Assembly: GCF_002208135.1 (NCBI RefSeq)
Contig: NZ_CP021647.1
Span: forward strand, 437,501-501,500
Source of the DNA: Pseudoalteromonas piscicida
Lineage (GTDB): Bacteria > Pseudomonadota > Gammaproteobacteria > Enterobacterales > Alteromonadaceae
DNA length: 64,000 nucleotides
Direction: 5' to 3'
Positions 1 to 9,864 of this stretch are shown one piece after another. Under the pieces are notes generated by a model. That model did not search any database and was not told the DNA's origin. It worked only from the letters and a program-made list of their open reading frames with translations. The number at the start of each line of letters is the position of its first letter. Position 1 is the stretch's first letter. The translations under genes and the position numbers were made by a program.

Positions 1-646
1 ACAGCTACTTTCTCAGTCCGTGCCGGGACTTGCGATTGATATGCCTGCAGGTCCTTCTGAGGTGTTAGTGATTGCAGATAAAGGCGCTAATCCTGAATTT
101 ATCGCCGCGGATCTACTTTCTCAAGCGGAGCACGGTGAAGATTCTCAAGTAATATTGTTAGCGTCCGACAGTAAACTTATCGAAGAAACAGAAGCTGCAA
201 TTGAGCGTCAACTAAGCGTGCTTAGTCGTGCAGATATTGCCAGAGCCGCGCTTAAAAACAGCACGCTGATTTTAGTCCAGAGCATAGAACAAGCATTTGA
301 GATCTCAGCAGAGTATGGGCCTGAGCACCTTATCCTACAGATAAGAGATGCAAAGCGTTTCCTGCCGCTAGTCAAAAATGCAGGCTCTGTGTTTGTTGGT
401 GACTATACACCAGAGTCAGCAGGTGACTATGCGTCTGGCACCAACCATGTATTGCCAACCTATGGTTATTCTAAAACCTACTCAAGTTTAAACCTGATGG
501 ATTTTTATAAGGCCTACACCGTGCAAACCATCACCAAAGAGGGGCTGCGAGGATTAAGTGCTGCAATTTTACCTTTGGCGCTAGCTGAGGGTTTAGATGC
601 ACACGCGAATGCTGTTAAAGTGAGGCTGGAGAATAATAATGACTAA
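1..646 (+). CDS. hisD: Histidinol dehydrogenase HisD (5' end outside window)
   Basis: This is the C-terminal half of histidinol dehydrogenase, the NAD-dependent zinc enzyme of the last two steps of histidine synthesis (histidinol to histidine). The reading frame is open from the first bases of the window, so the GTG near base 20 is internal and not a start. Visible family landmarks are [11 protein letters not shown], the zinc-ligand segment [10 protein letters not shown] (Gln and His), the catalytic Glu-His pair in YGPEHLI, the zinc Asp in [11 protein letters not shown] and the last zinc His in [11 protein letters not shown]. The stop overlaps the hisC start by 8 bases, which fits translational coupling in one his operon. 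The missing N-terminus, and presumably hisG, lie upstream of the window. Identification is secure. Confidence 0.96.
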   Translation, partial: QLLSQSVPGLAIDMPAGPSEVLVIADKGANPEFIAADLLSQAEHGEDSQVILLASDSKLIEETEAAIERQLSVLSRADIARAALKNSTLILVQSIEQAFEISAEYGPEHLILQIRDAKRFLPLVKNAGSVFVGDYTPESAGDYASGTNHVLPTYGYSKTYSSLNLMDFYKAYTVQTITKEGLRGLSAAILPLALAEGLDAHANAVKVRLENNND

Positions 647-1706
647 TGTTGCGCTACCAAATAATATCGAAAAACTTAAGGCCTACAGCTCTGCAAAAAG
701 TGAAAAGCTGACTGGCACCACATGGCTCAACGCCAATGAAAGCCCCTACGCTCGTGTGCTTGAAATGCGTTTTGATAATTTAAACCGTTACCCCGATCCG
801 CAGCCACAGGTGGTAATAAATGCCTACGCAAGCTACGCAAAGGTCGAGCAAACAAATGTACTGATGACTCGTGGTGCTGATGAAGGCATTGAGTTATTAG
901 TACGCACCTATTGTGAACCAGCCAAAGATAGCATTGCAATCTTTACCCCTACCTATGGTATGTACAAAGTAACGGCTGACACCCACAACGTCGCCATTAA
1001 TGAGTTAAGCCAAGATCAGCTTGCCGACGAAGATATGGATTCACTCATCAGTGCAATTGGCGACGCTAAATTGGTATTTGTGTGCAATCCAAATAACCCA
1101 ACCGGCGCAATTCAACCTGCGAGCAAAGTCGCTGCACTTGCAGATAAGCTTAAAGGCCGTGCAATCGTGGTCGTTGATGAAGCGTATATTGAGTTCTGTG
1201 AAGAAAAAACCTGCGCCGGGCTTATCAAAGAGTTCTCGAATGTTGTTGTGCTACGCACGCTATCTAAAGCGTTTGCACTGGCAGGACTTCGCGTTGGCTT
1301 TATGTTAGCGAGTGAAGCACTATTGGCTCCTGTAAGAAAAGTGATTGCGCCCTACCCTGTTTCAACGGTTGTGGCACAAATGGCAGCAACTGCGTTAACG
1401 TCAGATGCGATAACGCAGATGCGTCGGCAAGTCTCTATTTTGAACCTAGCAAAAAAGAAGCTTATACAATGGCTACAAGACAGCGAGTTCGTAAGCGCAA
1501 TATTATGCGGCGAAGGCAACTTTGTTACTTTACAGCTAACCGACAAACAGTTTGTACAGCAAGCGATGCGTCAAGGGTTAATTATGCGGCCATTTGTGCT
1601 GTTTCGTGAGGATAACTGGTTGCGCATCTCCATTGGCAACGAACAAGAATTAAAACAAGTAGAAAACTGGCTCAAACAATGCCAAATCACTGAGGAAGTA
1701 TCATGA
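639..1706 (+). CDS. hisC: Histidinol-phosphate aminotransferase HisC
   Basis: This is a PLP-dependent fold-type I aminotransferase that converts imidazole acetol phosphate to histidinol phosphate with glutamate as donor. The protein has 355 residues, the usual length. It shows LNANESPY near the N-terminus (substrate phosphate end), the CNPNNPTG motif, VVDEAYIEF with the PLP-binding Asp, and the Schiff-base lysine in [17 protein letters not shown] (about K210). The ATG overlaps the hisD stop by 8 bases and the stop overlaps the hisB start (ATGA). The order hisD-hisC-hisB is that of the enterobacterial operon. No oddities were seen. Confidence 0.96.
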   Translation: MTNVALPNNIEKLKAYSSAKSEKLTGTTWLNANESPYARVLEMRFDNLNRYPDPQPQVVINAYASYAKVEQTNVLMTRGADEGIELLVRTYCEPAKDSIAIFTPTYGMYKVTADTHNVAINELSQDQLADEDMDSLISAIGDAKLVFVCNPNNPTGAIQPASKVAALADKLKGRAIVVVDEAYIEFCEEKTCAGLIKEFSNVVVLRTLSKAFALAGLRVGFMLASEALLAPVRKVIAPYPVSTVVAQMAATALTSDAITQMRRQVSILNLAKKKLIQWLQDSEFVSAILCGEGNFVTLQLTDKQFVQQAMRQGLIMRPFVLFREDNWLRISIGNEQELKQVENWLKQCQITEEVS

Positions 1707-2764
1707 GCGCCCCTTATTTATTCATCGACCGCGATGGCACAATCATCGAAGAGCCAATAACCGATAAACAAGTAGATAGCCTTGATAAGCTGGCACTATT
1801 ACCCAATGTCATCCCAGCATTATTACAACTGCAGTCATTTGGTTATAAATTAGTGATGGTATCTAACCAAGACGGCCTCGGTACAGATAGCTTTCCTAAA
1901 GCTGATTTCGACGTGCCCCAAGACAAGATGATGCAAATTTTAACAAGCCAAGGGGTCCGTTTTGAAGAAGTGCTGATCTGCCCTCATTTTGATGAAGACA
2001 ATTGCCAATGTCGCAAACCTAAAACAGGTTTACTCACTGAACTGATGCGTTCAGGCAAAGTGGACCTTAGCAAATCGTTTGTTATTGGTGATAGACAAAC
2101 CGATATTCAGCTTGCTGAAAACCTCTGTATCGAAGGCATTCTCTACGAAGGCAACTGGCCAGCCATTGTGACGCAGTTGACTACCTTAAATCGCAGCGCA
2201 CAAATCGTCAGAAATACCAAAGAAACGCAGATTTCAGTGGCGATAAATCTAGATCAACAAGCTAATGGTGAGATTTCAACGGGGCTTGGATTTTTTGACC
2301 ACATGCTAGATCAGATCAGAACCCACGCCAATCTTGGCCTAAATATTCAGGCGAACGGTGACTTACATATAGACGAACACCACCTCGTAGAAGACATAGG
2401 TATTGCTCTCGGTCAGTCTTTTAAGACCGCGCTTGGCACAAAATCACAAATCGCACGTTATGGATTTGCGCTGCCTATGGACGAATGTAAAGCAGAGTGT
2501 CAGTTGGATTTATCTGGACGCGCGTCCTTTGTACTCAACGCTGACTTTACACGAGATAAAGTGGGTGACTTGGATGTGCAAATGGTTGAACACTTCTTTA
2601 AGTCCTTTGCGGATAATGCCGCAGTGAGTTTAATTCTGAGCGTGAGTGAAGGCAATGCGCACCACCAAGTTGAGGGGTTATTCAAAGCATTCTCTCGTGC
2701 TATTCGTATGGCAATTTCTACGGATGCATCACAGCAAATGGCAAGTTCTAAGGGGTGTTTATGA
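1703..2764 (+). CDS. hisB: Bifunctional histidinol-phosphatase / imidazoleglycerol-phosphate dehydratase HisB
   Basis: This is a fused 353-residue enzyme catalysing two steps of histidine synthesis. Residues 1 to about 160 form a HAD-type histidinol-phosphatase: FIDRDGTI carries the nucleophile/acid Asp pair (D9, D11), and CQCRKPKTG belongs to the zinc-binding loop typical of HisB-N. From about residue 165 the imidazoleglycerol-phosphate dehydratase domain begins, with GFFDHMLDQ (near 196), DEHHLVEDIGIALG and the second metal-binding region EGNAHHQVEGLFKAFSRA. Fusion of the two activities is the gammaproteobacterial arrangement. The gene overlaps hisC by 4 bases and hisH by 4 bases (ATGA). 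Confidence 0.96.
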   Translation: MSAPYLFIDRDGTIIEEPITDKQVDSLDKLALLPNVIPALLQLQSFGYKLVMVSNQDGLGTDSFPKADFDVPQDKMMQILTSQGVRFEEVLICPHFDEDNCQCRKPKTGLLTELMRSGKVDLSKSFVIGDRQTDIQLAENLCIEGILYEGNWPAIVTQLTTLNRSAQIVRNTKETQISVAINLDQQANGEISTGLGFFDHMLDQIRTHANLGLNIQANGDLHIDEHHLVEDIGIALGQSFKTALGTKSQIARYGFALPMDECKAECQLDLSGRASFVLNADFTRDKVGDLDVQMVEHFFKSFADNAAVSLILSVSEGNAHHQVEGLFKAFSRAIRMAISTDASQQMASSKGCL

Positions 2765-3351
2765 TTGCAATTATTAATACCGGTTGTGCCAATATTAACT
2801 CAGTGCGCTTCGCGTTTGAGCGCCTCGGCGTCACACCAGAGGTGATCACAGCACCAGAAAAATTAGCTAGCTTTGAACGGGCAATTTTACCAGGAGTTGG
2901 TCACGCCAATGTGGCAATGAAGCGGTTAAATGAACAAGGCTGGGCAGAGGCAATAGCTGACTATCAAAGACCTTTAATGGGTATTTGTTTAGGGATGCAG
3001 CTGCTATGTGAATCGACTGAAGAAGGTGATATTCAGTGTTTGGGCCGCATTTCAGGTAAGGTCGAGTTATTAGAAACCAAGGAGTTAACTGCACCACATA
3101 TGGGGTGGAATAATCTACGAGTAGTGAAGCCTCATGCCTTAACAGCCGGACTCAACGAACAAGATCAAGTGTACTTTGTGCACAGCTTTGCGCATACCAT
3201 CAATCAATCGACATTAGTGTCGGGTGAGTACGGCCAGCCGTTTTCTGCAATTGTCGCAAACGACAATTATGCCGGCATGCAATTTCATCCTGAGCGCAGC
3301 GGCAAGGTCGGTGCGCAGCTTTTACAAAACTTTATTAATTGGCAGCTATAA
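2761..3351 (+). CDS. hisH: Imidazole glycerol phosphate synthase glutaminase subunit HisH
   Basis: This is the class I glutamine amidotransferase subunit that supplies ammonia to HisF for ring closure to imidazole glycerol phosphate. I place the start at the ATG that overlaps the hisB stop, because the GTG six bases upstream would only add two residues and the family begins MIAIINTG or similar. The catalytic triad is complete: Cys in GICLGMQ (C76) and His and Glu in FHPERSGKVG (H176, E178). At 196 residues it has normal length. Twelve bases separate it from hisA, and the sequence before hisA carries a purine-rich ribosome-binding site (aaaaggacga). Confidence 0.95.
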   Translation: MIAIINTGCANINSVRFAFERLGVTPEVITAPEKLASFERAILPGVGHANVAMKRLNEQGWAEAIADYQRPLMGICLGMQLLCESTEEGDIQCLGRISGKVELLETKELTAPHMGWNNLRVVKPHALTAGLNEQDQVYFVHSFAHTINQSTLVSGEYGQPFSAIVANDNYAGMQFHPERSGKVGAQLLQNFINWQL

Positions 3352-3363
3352 AAAGGACGAACA

Positions 3364-4098
3364 ATGATTATTCCCGCTTTAGATGTATTAGAGAACAATA
3401 TTGTTCGTTTGTATCAAGGCAAATATGAAACCGCACAGTTTTACCCATTTGATTTAGCCGAGCGTTTACTGGAATACCAAAACGCAGGCGCAGCTAAGCT
3501 ACATTTGGTGGATTTAGAAGGTGCTCGTGATCCGAGTAAAAAGCAATGGCGCACTATTCAAGCGGCGACTAAGGCTTTATCTGTACCTTTTCAGGTGGGC
3601 GGTGGTATTCGCAGTATAGACGACATAAAGCAATGGTTAGAAGCTGGTGCTGCTCAAGTGGTGATAGGCTCAATGGCGGTTGATAAGCAACATGACGTTG
3701 CTGCGTGGATAAAAGAGTTTGGCGCTGATAAATTTGTGATAGCACTTGATGTTAATAAAACCGTAAGTGGCTGGTCTCCTGCCACTCATGGCTGGCTAAA
3801 TGATGCAAAAGTCGACCTTTTCGAGTTATTGGATTTTTATGTTGAGCAAGGTGTGAATGATTTTTTGTGCACGGATATCAGTAAGGACGGCACGATGACA
3901 GGGCCTTCGTTTTCCTTATACGAAGACATTACTAATCACAACAGTAAAATTAGAGTGCAAGCGTCAGGGGGCGTGAGCTCCCTTGATGATATTGTGCGAC
4001 TTGCAAAGCAACAAGTGGGTGGAGTGATACTAGGCAAATCGCTCCTTGAAGGTGCATTTAGCGTTGAGGAGGCGTTAGCATGTTATCAAAACGCATAA
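3364..4098 (+). CDS. hisA: ProFAR isomerase HisA
   Basis: This is 1-(5-phosphoribosyl)-5-[(5-phosphoribosylamino)methylideneamino]imidazole-4-carboxamide isomerase, a TIM-barrel Amadori isomerase of histidine synthesis with 244 residues. Visible motifs are MIIPALDV with the catalytic Asp at residue 7, [13 protein letters not shown] phosphate-side strand (here [10 protein letters not shown]), QVGGGIRS, the second catalytic region [12 protein letters not shown], and ASGGVSS and [11 protein letters not shown], which form the phosphate-binding ends of the half barrels. The end overlaps the hisF start by 19 bases, so hisF is translationally coupled. It is distinguished from HisF by the N-terminal MIIPALD. 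Confidence 0.95.
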   Translation: MIIPALDVLENNIVRLYQGKYETAQFYPFDLAERLLEYQNAGAAKLHLVDLEGARDPSKKQWRTIQAATKALSVPFQVGGGIRSIDDIKQWLEAGAAQVVIGSMAVDKQHDVAAWIKEFGADKFVIALDVNKTVSGWSPATHGWLNDAKVDLFELLDFYVEQGVNDFLCTDISKDGTMTGPSFSLYEDITNHNSKIRVQASGGVSSLDDIVRLAKQQVGGVILGKSLLEGAFSVEEALACYQNA

Positions 4099-4853
4099 TT
4101 CCTTGTTTAGACGTAAAAAATGGCCAAGTTGTTAAGGGCGTAAAATTCCAAGGTCATGAAGTGGTGGGTGATATTCTTGATCTTGCCCAGCGTTATAGTG
4201 AAGCCGGTGCTGATGAACTGGTATTTTATGAGATCAGTGCTAGCGTAGAAAAGCGTCTGCTCGATGTGAATTGGGTAGCGGAGATTGCCAGACATATCGA
4301 TATTCCATTTTGCGTAGCAGGTGGGATTAAATCGGTGGCCGATGCGGCTAGAGTGCTTGAGCAAGGCGCGGATAAAATCTCTATTAATAGCCCCGCGATT
4401 GCAAGGCCTGAACTCATCAAAGAGTTACATGATGAATTTGGCAAACAATGTGTGGTGGTTGGCGTTGATAGCTTTTATGACCAGCATACTCAAGAGTATT
4501 TAGTTTACCAGTTAACTGGTGATCCGAATGCGGCAAGTCGCACTAGATACAAAACACAAGAATGGGTCAAACGAGTTCAAGACCTTGGAGCTGGAGAAAT
4601 TGTTCTTAATTGCATGAATCAAGATGGTGTGCGTAACGGTTATGATATCGAGCAGCTCAGCGCGATTAGAGCGCTGTGTAAAGTACCCCTTATCGCCTCC
4701 GGCGGCGCAGGCAGTATGCAAGACTTTGTTGAGGTATTTAAACAAAGCAATGTTGACGGTGCTTTGGCTGCAAGCGTATTCCATAAGGGTGTGATTGAAA
4801 TTCCAAAGCTCAAGCAGTTCTTAATAAATAATGATGTGGCGGCACGACAATGA
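4080..4853 (+). CDS. hisF: Imidazole glycerol phosphate synthase cyclase subunit HisF
   Basis: This is the cyclase subunit that partners HisH and produces imidazole glycerol phosphate and AICAR. The 257-residue TIM barrel starts [20 protein letters not shown], with the catalytic Asp at residue 11; the second catalytic Asp falls at residue 130 in VVGVDSFYD, exactly the family position. Phosphate-binding half-barrel motifs CVAGGIKS and IASGGAGSM are present, as is [14 protein letters not shown]. The E. coli-type segment FLDITAS reads FYEISAS here, a small local variation. It overlaps hisA by 19 bases and hisIE by 4. Confidence 0.95.
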   Translation: MLSKRIIPCLDVKNGQVVKGVKFQGHEVVGDILDLAQRYSEAGADELVFYEISASVEKRLLDVNWVAEIARHIDIPFCVAGGIKSVADAARVLEQGADKISINSPAIARPELIKELHDEFGKQCVVVGVDSFYDQHTQEYLVYQLTGDPNAASRTRYKTQEWVKRVQDLGAGEIVLNCMNQDGVRNGYDIEQLSAIRALCKVPLIASGGAGSMQDFVEVFKQSNVDGALAASVFHKGVIEIPKLKQFLINNDVAARQ

Positions 4854-5461
4854 TAATTAATAAACAAAATATTGCTGAAGTAGATTTCGATAAATCAGCG
4901 CTCATTCCCGCTATCGTACAAGATGTATTAACTGGGGTAGTATTGATGCAGGGCTTTATGAACAAAGAAGCCCTTGAAGTGACACTGGAAAAGCAACTCG
5001 TAACTTTTTATTCTCGTTCTAAATCTCGTCTTTGGACCAAAGGTGAAACCTCAAGCAATGTGTTAACCTTGGTGGAAGTGCATACCGATTGTGATAAAGA
5101 CAGCCTACTGATCTATGCAAAACCGCAGGGCCCAACTTGCCATCTTGGCAGCGAAAGCTGCTTTGCGGACACCATGCCGGAACTCGCATTTTTAGGCAAG
5201 CTTGAGCGCGTGATAGCCCAGAGGAAAAATGCATCCCCCGAAAGCAGTTATACTGCTTCTTTATTCGCGAAAGACTTAAGCCGTAGTTGTCAAAAAGTAG
5301 GAGAAGAAGGCGTTGAGGTGGCGCTGGCAGCGATGAAAAATGACAACGAAGAGCTGCTTAATGAATCCTCAGATTTACTGTATCACCTTATCGTCCTACT
5401 ACAGAGACAAGGTCTTACACTCAGTGACGTTGTAAATACGCTAAAAGATAGGCATAAGTAA
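4850..5461 (+). CDS. hisI: Bifunctional phosphoribosyl-AMP cyclohydrolase / phosphoribosyl-ATP pyrophosphatase HisIE
   Basis: This is a fused HisI-HisE enzyme of 203 residues for steps two and three of histidine synthesis. The HisI part (residues 1 to about 115) shows [20 protein letters not shown] and the metal-binding Asp/Cys cluster [10 protein letters not shown], with further Cys residues in [12 protein letters not shown]. The HisE part (about 120 to 203) is an all-alpha NTP pyrophosphatase with [13 protein letters not shown] and the acidic stretch [10 protein letters not shown]. It is the last gene of the operon: the next coding sequence lies about 220 bases on and is unrelated. Confidence 0.95.
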   Translation: MIINKQNIAEVDFDKSALIPAIVQDVLTGVVLMQGFMNKEALEVTLEKQLVTFYSRSKSRLWTKGETSSNVLTLVEVHTDCDKDSLLIYAKPQGPTCHLGSESCFADTMPELAFLGKLERVIAQRKNASPESSYTASLFAKDLSRSCQKVGEEGVEVALAAMKNDNEELLNESSDLLYHLIVLLQRQGLTLSDVVNTLKDRHK

Positions 5462-5503
5462 CTTGCGTTTTGGATAAGCAAGCACTTCGTCGTTCTCTTG
5501 CTT

Positions 5504-5535
5504 GGCTTGTTACAGAGACCGTGCTGTAACAAGCC
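5504..5535 (+). terminator. Strong hairpin after the his operon (no U-tract)
   Basis: A perfect 12-bp stem (GGCTTGTTACAG / CTGTAACAAGCC) with an 8-base loop lies 43 bases after the hisIE stop. No T-run follows, so it is not a textbook Rho-independent terminator; it may protect the transcript 3' end or act with Rho. A second, weaker inverted repeat (AAGCAAG / CTTGCTT) overlaps its left side. Confidence 0.45.
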
Positions 5536-5682
5536 AGCCTATTACAATCGAGGTAAAATCTGTAATTAATATCAACTCCTGTTCATATAAATAAGGTAAA
5601 CTTCTCATAGTCTTACAACTATGCACTGGCAAAATATTAGTCTAACTTTAATAGTGCTATTGCGAACAGTATGGAACGGTTT

Positions 5683-6183
5683 ATGAAAACAAGATTACTT
5701 GGTCTAATGCTGGCAGGGTTGACTGCTGCCGGATGCTCAACGTTGACCCCGAAGCAACAAGAAAAGCTCGACGATATGTCTAATTGTGAGAAGCTTAATG
5801 CACTTCTAAGTGCATCATCCAACGGGTTTTCTACGCTTAAAGGCGCTGAAGTCGGCGCAAAGTTAATCAATTCTTGGCAGGCTAAGGCGCATTTAATTGG
5901 CAATAAATGTCAAATCATAGAAAGCACTTCTGGTGAATCAAAATATACCTGTTCTGAGCAGTTCAAAGAGTATGAAAACGCAGTAAAAATCCATAATTAT
6001 GCGCAGAGTCTCGCAAAGCAATGTTTAGATCACTCTTGGGTTGGTGATAGCCAACAGAATGGTCCGCTAATGCATACACAAATTAGTTCATCAAACGCTA
6101 CTAGCAAAATCACAATTGAACTAGGCAAAGGCCTAGACAAAGTCACGCCATGGGTAGTAACGTTTAATGTGACTGAAAAATAA
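5683..6183 (+). CDS. Small putative lipoprotein, unknown function
   Basis: The product is about 166 residues, exported. I choose the second ATG (MKTRLLGLMLAGL) because it starts directly with a positively charged n-region; an ATG four codons upstream is also possible. The lipobox LTAAGC gives a lipidated Cys near residue 18. The mature part is hydrophilic with three more cysteines (NCEKL, NKCQII, YTCSEQ and KQCLDH give four candidate cysteines), so disulfides in the periplasm are plausible. I do not recognise a family. It stands alone between the his operon and a glycosyltransferase gene, each separated by 200-300 bases, so context says little. Confidence 0.7.
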   Translation: MKTRLLGLMLAGLTAAGCSTLTPKQQEKLDDMSNCEKLNALLSASSNGFSTLKGAEVGAKLINSWQAKAHLIGNKCQIIESTSGESKYTCSEQFKEYENAVKIHNYAQSLAKQCLDHSWVGDSQQNGPLMHTQISSSNATSKITIELGKGLDKVTPWVVTFNVTEK

Positions 6184-6195
6184 AACGCAAAGGTA

Positions 6196-6215
6196 GGAGA
6201 AGTTTCCGCTTCTCC
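6196..6215 (+). terminator. Hairpin after lipoprotein gene
   Basis: A 7-bp perfect stem GGAGAAG / CTTCTCC with a 6-base loop lies 13 bases after the stop of the lipoprotein gene. The following sequence is only moderately T-rich, so this is a weak terminator candidate. The rest of the roughly 300-base gap up to the next gene holds nothing recognisable apart from AT-rich sequence that could contain the next promoter. Confidence 0.35.
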
Positions 6216-6486
6216 GCTTCTCAATTTATTAGCATTTCACTCACCTTCAATTTCCTTCACTTAATCTATTGAGTTTTAACAGGTTCTTTATTGTTTTACT
6301 CATTTCGAATTGTCGATTTACGTAAGTGTTGTTAGCACCAAATCTTGTCAAATTGCAGCAAGCGACAGGTAGTACTTCTTAGTAGAGTCTGGTTACTCCC
6401 TACTCTATGTCAGAATTTCGTCATTTCATTGTCATACAAAAACCGCACACTCAAAATGTAATCATTTAGCGGATTTAAGATCTATT

Positions 6487-7248
6487 GTGACCAAACCGAA
6501 TATTTTTCTCATCAATTTAGACTCTTGTACTGATAGACTTGTAGAGTCTACTTTTCAATTTGATAAATTCTCACTTTCTTTTGAGAGGGTAAGCGCTATA
6601 AAAGGTGCTGAGCTGAGCACAGATGAGTTGGGCATGAGCTATTGTAAGCTTAAAAACGCTAAGCAATACTTTCGCCCTTTAACGTTGGGAGAGATAGGTT
6701 GTTATTTAAGTCATATTAAAGTACTGAACAAAATTGTGGAGTTAGAACTGCCCTACGCCTTTATCTTTGAAGATGATTTCCAACTTCACTACGACTTAGC
6801 TCAGATAGACCAACTGGTTGCTGTGTTGCCATTTGATTGGGATATGATCAAACTATTCCAATCTGAGAAAAACAAACGTACTCCGATAGCAAGTTTCCCG
6901 CTGAATAAGTCTTTATCGTTATTTGTGCAAAATAAGGTACCAGCGGGAACCGTCGCCCAGCTTGTAAGCCTGGAGGGTGCAAAGAAAATATTATCTAAAT
7001 CAATCCCTTTTGGCAGACCGATTGATATTGATTATCAACATTTTTGGGAAAAAGAGCTGAGTGTATTTGTAATGAGTCCTTGTCCAGTTAGTCATGGCGA
7101 AAAGTTTGCGAGTACCATAGATAGAGCACCGAGTGTTACAGGAGCAAAGCGCTATTTTTGGCGCAAGCAATTGCTACAAATAAATAAGTTTGTAAAAAAC
7201 AAGTTTTATCGAGGACTGGTTCTCAAACGCTATCATCAGCACTTCTAG
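6487..7248 (+). CDS. Glycosyltransferase family 25 (LPS/LOS-type) protein
   Basis: The 253-residue protein belongs to glycosyltransferase family 25, which includes galactosyl- and glucosyltransferases of lipooligosaccharide synthesis. It opens with the family signature INLDSCTDR, continues with LTLGEIGCYLSH (the conserved GEIGCxLSH block) and the metal-binding acidic motif AFIFEDDF, and has PIDIDYQHFWE near the end. No signal peptide or membrane segment is seen, as expected for a cytoplasmic, membrane-associated enzyme. The start is GTG; no in-frame ATG lies near it. It stands alone, not in a polysaccharide cluster, so the acceptor cannot be guessed. Confidence 0.85.
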   Translation: MTKPNIFLINLDSCTDRLVESTFQFDKFSLSFERVSAIKGAELSTDELGMSYCKLKNAKQYFRPLTLGEIGCYLSHIKVLNKIVELELPYAFIFEDDFQLHYDLAQIDQLVAVLPFDWDMIKLFQSEKNKRTPIASFPLNKSLSLFVQNKVPAGTVAQLVSLEGAKKILSKSIPFGRPIDIDYQHFWEKELSVFVMSPCPVSHGEKFASTIDRAPSVTGAKRYFWRKQLLQINKFVKNKFYRGLVLKRYHQHF

Positions 7249-7443
7249 TTATATGATATGAAAGCCGCTGTGCGCCTTTTGAACAATGGATTGTATGCTT
7301 GTACGTAATAGAGAAAAATTCGTGTTAAAAGTGTAATTAATGGGAAGACTTCTGAAAAAGATATGCTAGTATCTAAGATTATTGCAATAAGTTTAACTTT
7401 TTGCTTAAACCATTAATAATAACAACGTTGAGGGAGCACAGAC

Positions 7444-7992
7444 GTGTCTATAGAAATCAACTTTGAACTCTCTGATTCAGATCTTGAACACTTCCGTGGA
7501 ATGATGAAAGCTGCGATCGAAAAAAGTGGCGATGTGAGTGATGCCGAAATCATTGCAAAAGCGCGTGATTTAGTTGCAACGATGGAAAAGTCTAACCTTC
7601 CTGAATTTGTTAGCACTCGTCTAATTTCTTTACAAACGCTAATTGATGCAGTGCTAGACGAAGAATGGCAAATGCCTGAAGATGAAAAGCGCGAGATCAT
7701 GGCTTCTCTTGCTTACTTCAGTGAGCCAGAAGACATCGTTCCAGACCATATCCCTGTATTGGGTTATGTTGATGATGCGATTATGATTGAGCTAGTGTTG
7801 CAAGAGCTATCGTTAGACTTAAAAGCATACCGTGAATTCTGTGGTTTTAGAGCCACTGAAGAAGCAAGACGTGGCGATAACGCTAAGGTAGACCGTGAAA
7901 GCTGGCTTGCGGGTACACGCTCTCAGATCCGCTCTTCTATGCGTAGAAGCCGCTCTAAAAATCGTTCACGCTTCTTCTCTCGTATTATGTAA
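7444..7992 (+). CDS. YkvA-like DUF1232 protein
   Basis: This 182-residue protein contains a DUF1232 segment around residues 80-115: the family core LAYFSEPEDIVPDHIPVLGY followed by VDDAIMI, with the conserved Asp-Pro-like and Asp-Asp positions. The function of the family is not established; many members are small membrane or stress-related proteins. The N-terminal half is acidic and helical, and the last 30 residues are very basic (RRSRSKNRSR), which could bind nucleic acid or acidic lipids (inference). The start is GTG, preceded by a purine-rich stretch (gagggagcac). It is followed by a bidirectional terminator. Confidence 0.8.
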   Translation: MSIEINFELSDSDLEHFRGMMKAAIEKSGDVSDAEIIAKARDLVATMEKSNLPEFVSTRLISLQTLIDAVLDEEWQMPEDEKREIMASLAYFSEPEDIVPDHIPVLGYVDDAIMIELVLQELSLDLKAYREFCGFRATEEARRGDNAKVDRESWLAGTRSQIRSSMRRSRSKNRSRFFSRIM

Positions 7993-8043
7993 GTTAAGTC
8001 GCCCTAAGTTAGCTGATTGCGATTAAGCTTAGGATTGCGGATC

Positions 8044-8074
8044 AAAAAAAGGCTGATAATTATCAGCCTTTTTA
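8044..8074. terminator. Bidirectional Rho-independent terminator
   Basis: A near-perfect inverted repeat (AAGGCTGATAA / TTATCAGCCTT) is flanked by an A-run on the left and a T-run on the right, so it can serve both the DUF1232 gene on the plus strand and the convergent M61 peptidase gene on the minus strand. Confidence 0.85.
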
Positions 8075-8082
8075 ATAGCGCG

Positions 8083-9864
8083 TTATTTTACTTCATTAGG
8101 GTGAGATATCCCCATCCATGCTCTATAAAGTAGCGCTTGCTCGCTTGATGGGTTAGGTATGAATGTTATCTTTTTAGGCTTATCATAGTCGCGGTCAAGC
8201 TTGATTTTCGTACTCATCAATTTATCACGACGGATAAAATCTACCGCGATTGTTTGACCAGGCTCGAAGTTTTCTAAGCTCGCTTTTAAATCCTTACGAA
8301 CATGGTGTTTATCAAATGCAACGATAAGATCGCCAGCTGTTAACCCTGCTTGCCATGCATTTCCATCTCGAGCTACATGGGTAAGCTCCAGTAATTCACC
8401 TTTTTGTCTTGCCATACCATCAAATCCGGCAATGATTTTCGCCGACTCTGGGTAATCATAAATAAGCCCAACTTTTTCGAATAGCTTATCAAAATCTATG
8501 TTAGCTGGTGTGTCAACATATTCATCCCACCAAGCACTGTAGTCTTGACCTGTAAGTGTTTTTAAGATGGCTTTAACATCTTCGCTGGTAAAGCTATTTG
8601 GCAATTTATGCTGTTGGTAAAGTGCTTTGTGAACGTCACGGTAGCTAATTTTGCCGTTTGACTTGTCGAGTAAATCAATGTCAAGCGCCATCGATACTAA
8701 CGCACCTTCTGAATAGATATTAGTACTGTAATTCATCCCATGATCGCCACCTTGATTGATCCACTTATCAAAGCTGGTTGCAGCAACAGATTGAACATCG
8801 CGGCCTGGTGTTTTTAAATGACGATTAACACGCTTCGTAAGCATTTTAAGGTATTCATCATTGGTGGTGATCCCTGCACTTAGTAGCAAATAGTCCTCGA
8901 AATAGCTGGTAGAGCCTTCTGCTAACCATAGCAAGTCTGTGTAATTCGGCGCGACGTAATCATAAGGAACCATACCCGCCGGGCGATAGTTTTTGACATT
9001 CCAAGTGTGGATGAATTCATGTGCTGCCGTAGAGATGAAACCAATGTAATCATCCCGTTCTTTAAAGCTATCTCTATGTCTTTGGATAATCGTCGAGTTT
9101 AAGTGCTCTGTTGCGCCTCGTGGGCCGCTGGTTGCATGCACCATGAAGACATAACGGTCATAAGGGTAATCGTGCCAAATAAGCGTACCGGTTTGAACGA
9201 GTTTTTTGAGATCAGTGAGCATTTGGTCAACATCATAGTTGCCCTCGCCCCAAATAACTAATTCATATTTGCGGTCATCTACTTCAAATTTGTGCAGCTG
9301 ATTAATACCAGTTTCAATTGGAGAGTCTAACAGTATGTCGTAGTTATCCGCTTTGAAGCTGTGTTTTGAATCGGCAAAGTCCATACCAGAGACAGAGCGC
9401 CAGCCTTTAGGAACGTTTAGCTCAACAGAAACAGGCTCAGACCTAAAAGACTCATTAAACATCAAAAAGCCAGAGGCGTCGATAAACGCATGAGTGTCGT
9501 CAATGTGTCTGGCACGAAGACCTAACTCATTGGCGTAAATCTGATATTTAACCGTTAATTCGGTAGGTTCGCTAAGGTGTACACGCCATGTATTTTTATC
9601 AATTTTTTCCCACTTTTGCGTTTTCCCGTTTTGAGATTGAGCGTCAAAAAAGCGTACGCCGTTGGCTAAATCCAATATCTCGTAGCGACCTGTGCGCCAA
9701 TCTGGCAGTTGCACATCAATGCTTGATTGTGAAGACTTAGGAAACTTAACCTCTACTTCTGCAAGATGGTGCTCTGGCTGTGTAATTGAAATACGGTAGT
9801 CGACGTCAGCATAAACATTAAATGTTGCTGCACATGCTAAGGCAATAAGACTTTTCTTCATCAT
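8083..9864 (-). CDS. M61 family secreted peptidase with PDZ domain
   Basis: This is an M61 (glycyl aminopeptidase-like) metallopeptidase of about 593 residues. I place the start at the ATG pair before KKSLIALACAATF, because the longer frame begins with TTG and spoils the signal peptide; cleavage is likely after VYA. The N-terminal beta domain is followed by the catalytic HEFIHTW (HExxH, His near residue 281) and LAEGSTSYFEDYLL, which supplies the third zinc ligand Glu. The C-terminal third contains a PDZ-like region (GNAWQAGLTAGDLIVAFD). M61 members are generally periplasmic or membrane-associated aminopeptidases acting on small residues. It is a single-gene unit with its own terminator. Confidence 0.9.
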   Translation of the reverse strand: MMKKSLIALACAATFNVYADVDYRISITQPEHHLAEVEVKFPKSSQSSIDVQLPDWRTGRYEILDLANGVRFFDAQSQNGKTQKWEKIDKNTWRVHLSEPTELTVKYQIYANELGLRARHIDDTHAFIDASGFLMFNESFRSEPVSVELNVPKGWRSVSGMDFADSKHSFKADNYDILLDSPIETGINQLHKFEVDDRKYELVIWGEGNYDVDQMLTDLKKLVQTGTLIWHDYPYDRYVFMVHATSGPRGATEHLNSTIIQRHRDSFKERDDYIGFISTAAHEFIHTWNVKNYRPAGMVPYDYVAPNYTDLLWLAEGSTSYFEDYLLLSAGITTNDEYLKMLTKRVNRHLKTPGRDVQSVAATSFDKWINQGGDHGMNYSTNIYSEGALVSMALDIDLLDKSNGKISYRDVHKALYQQHKLPNSFTSEDVKAILKTLTGQDYSAWWDEYVDTPANIDFDKLFEKVGLIYDYPESAKIIAGFDGMARQKGELLELTHVARDGNAWQAGLTAGDLIVAFDKHHVRKDLKASLENFEPGQTIAVDFIRRDKLMSTKIKLDRDYDKPKKITFIPNPSSEQALLYRAWMGISHPNEVK

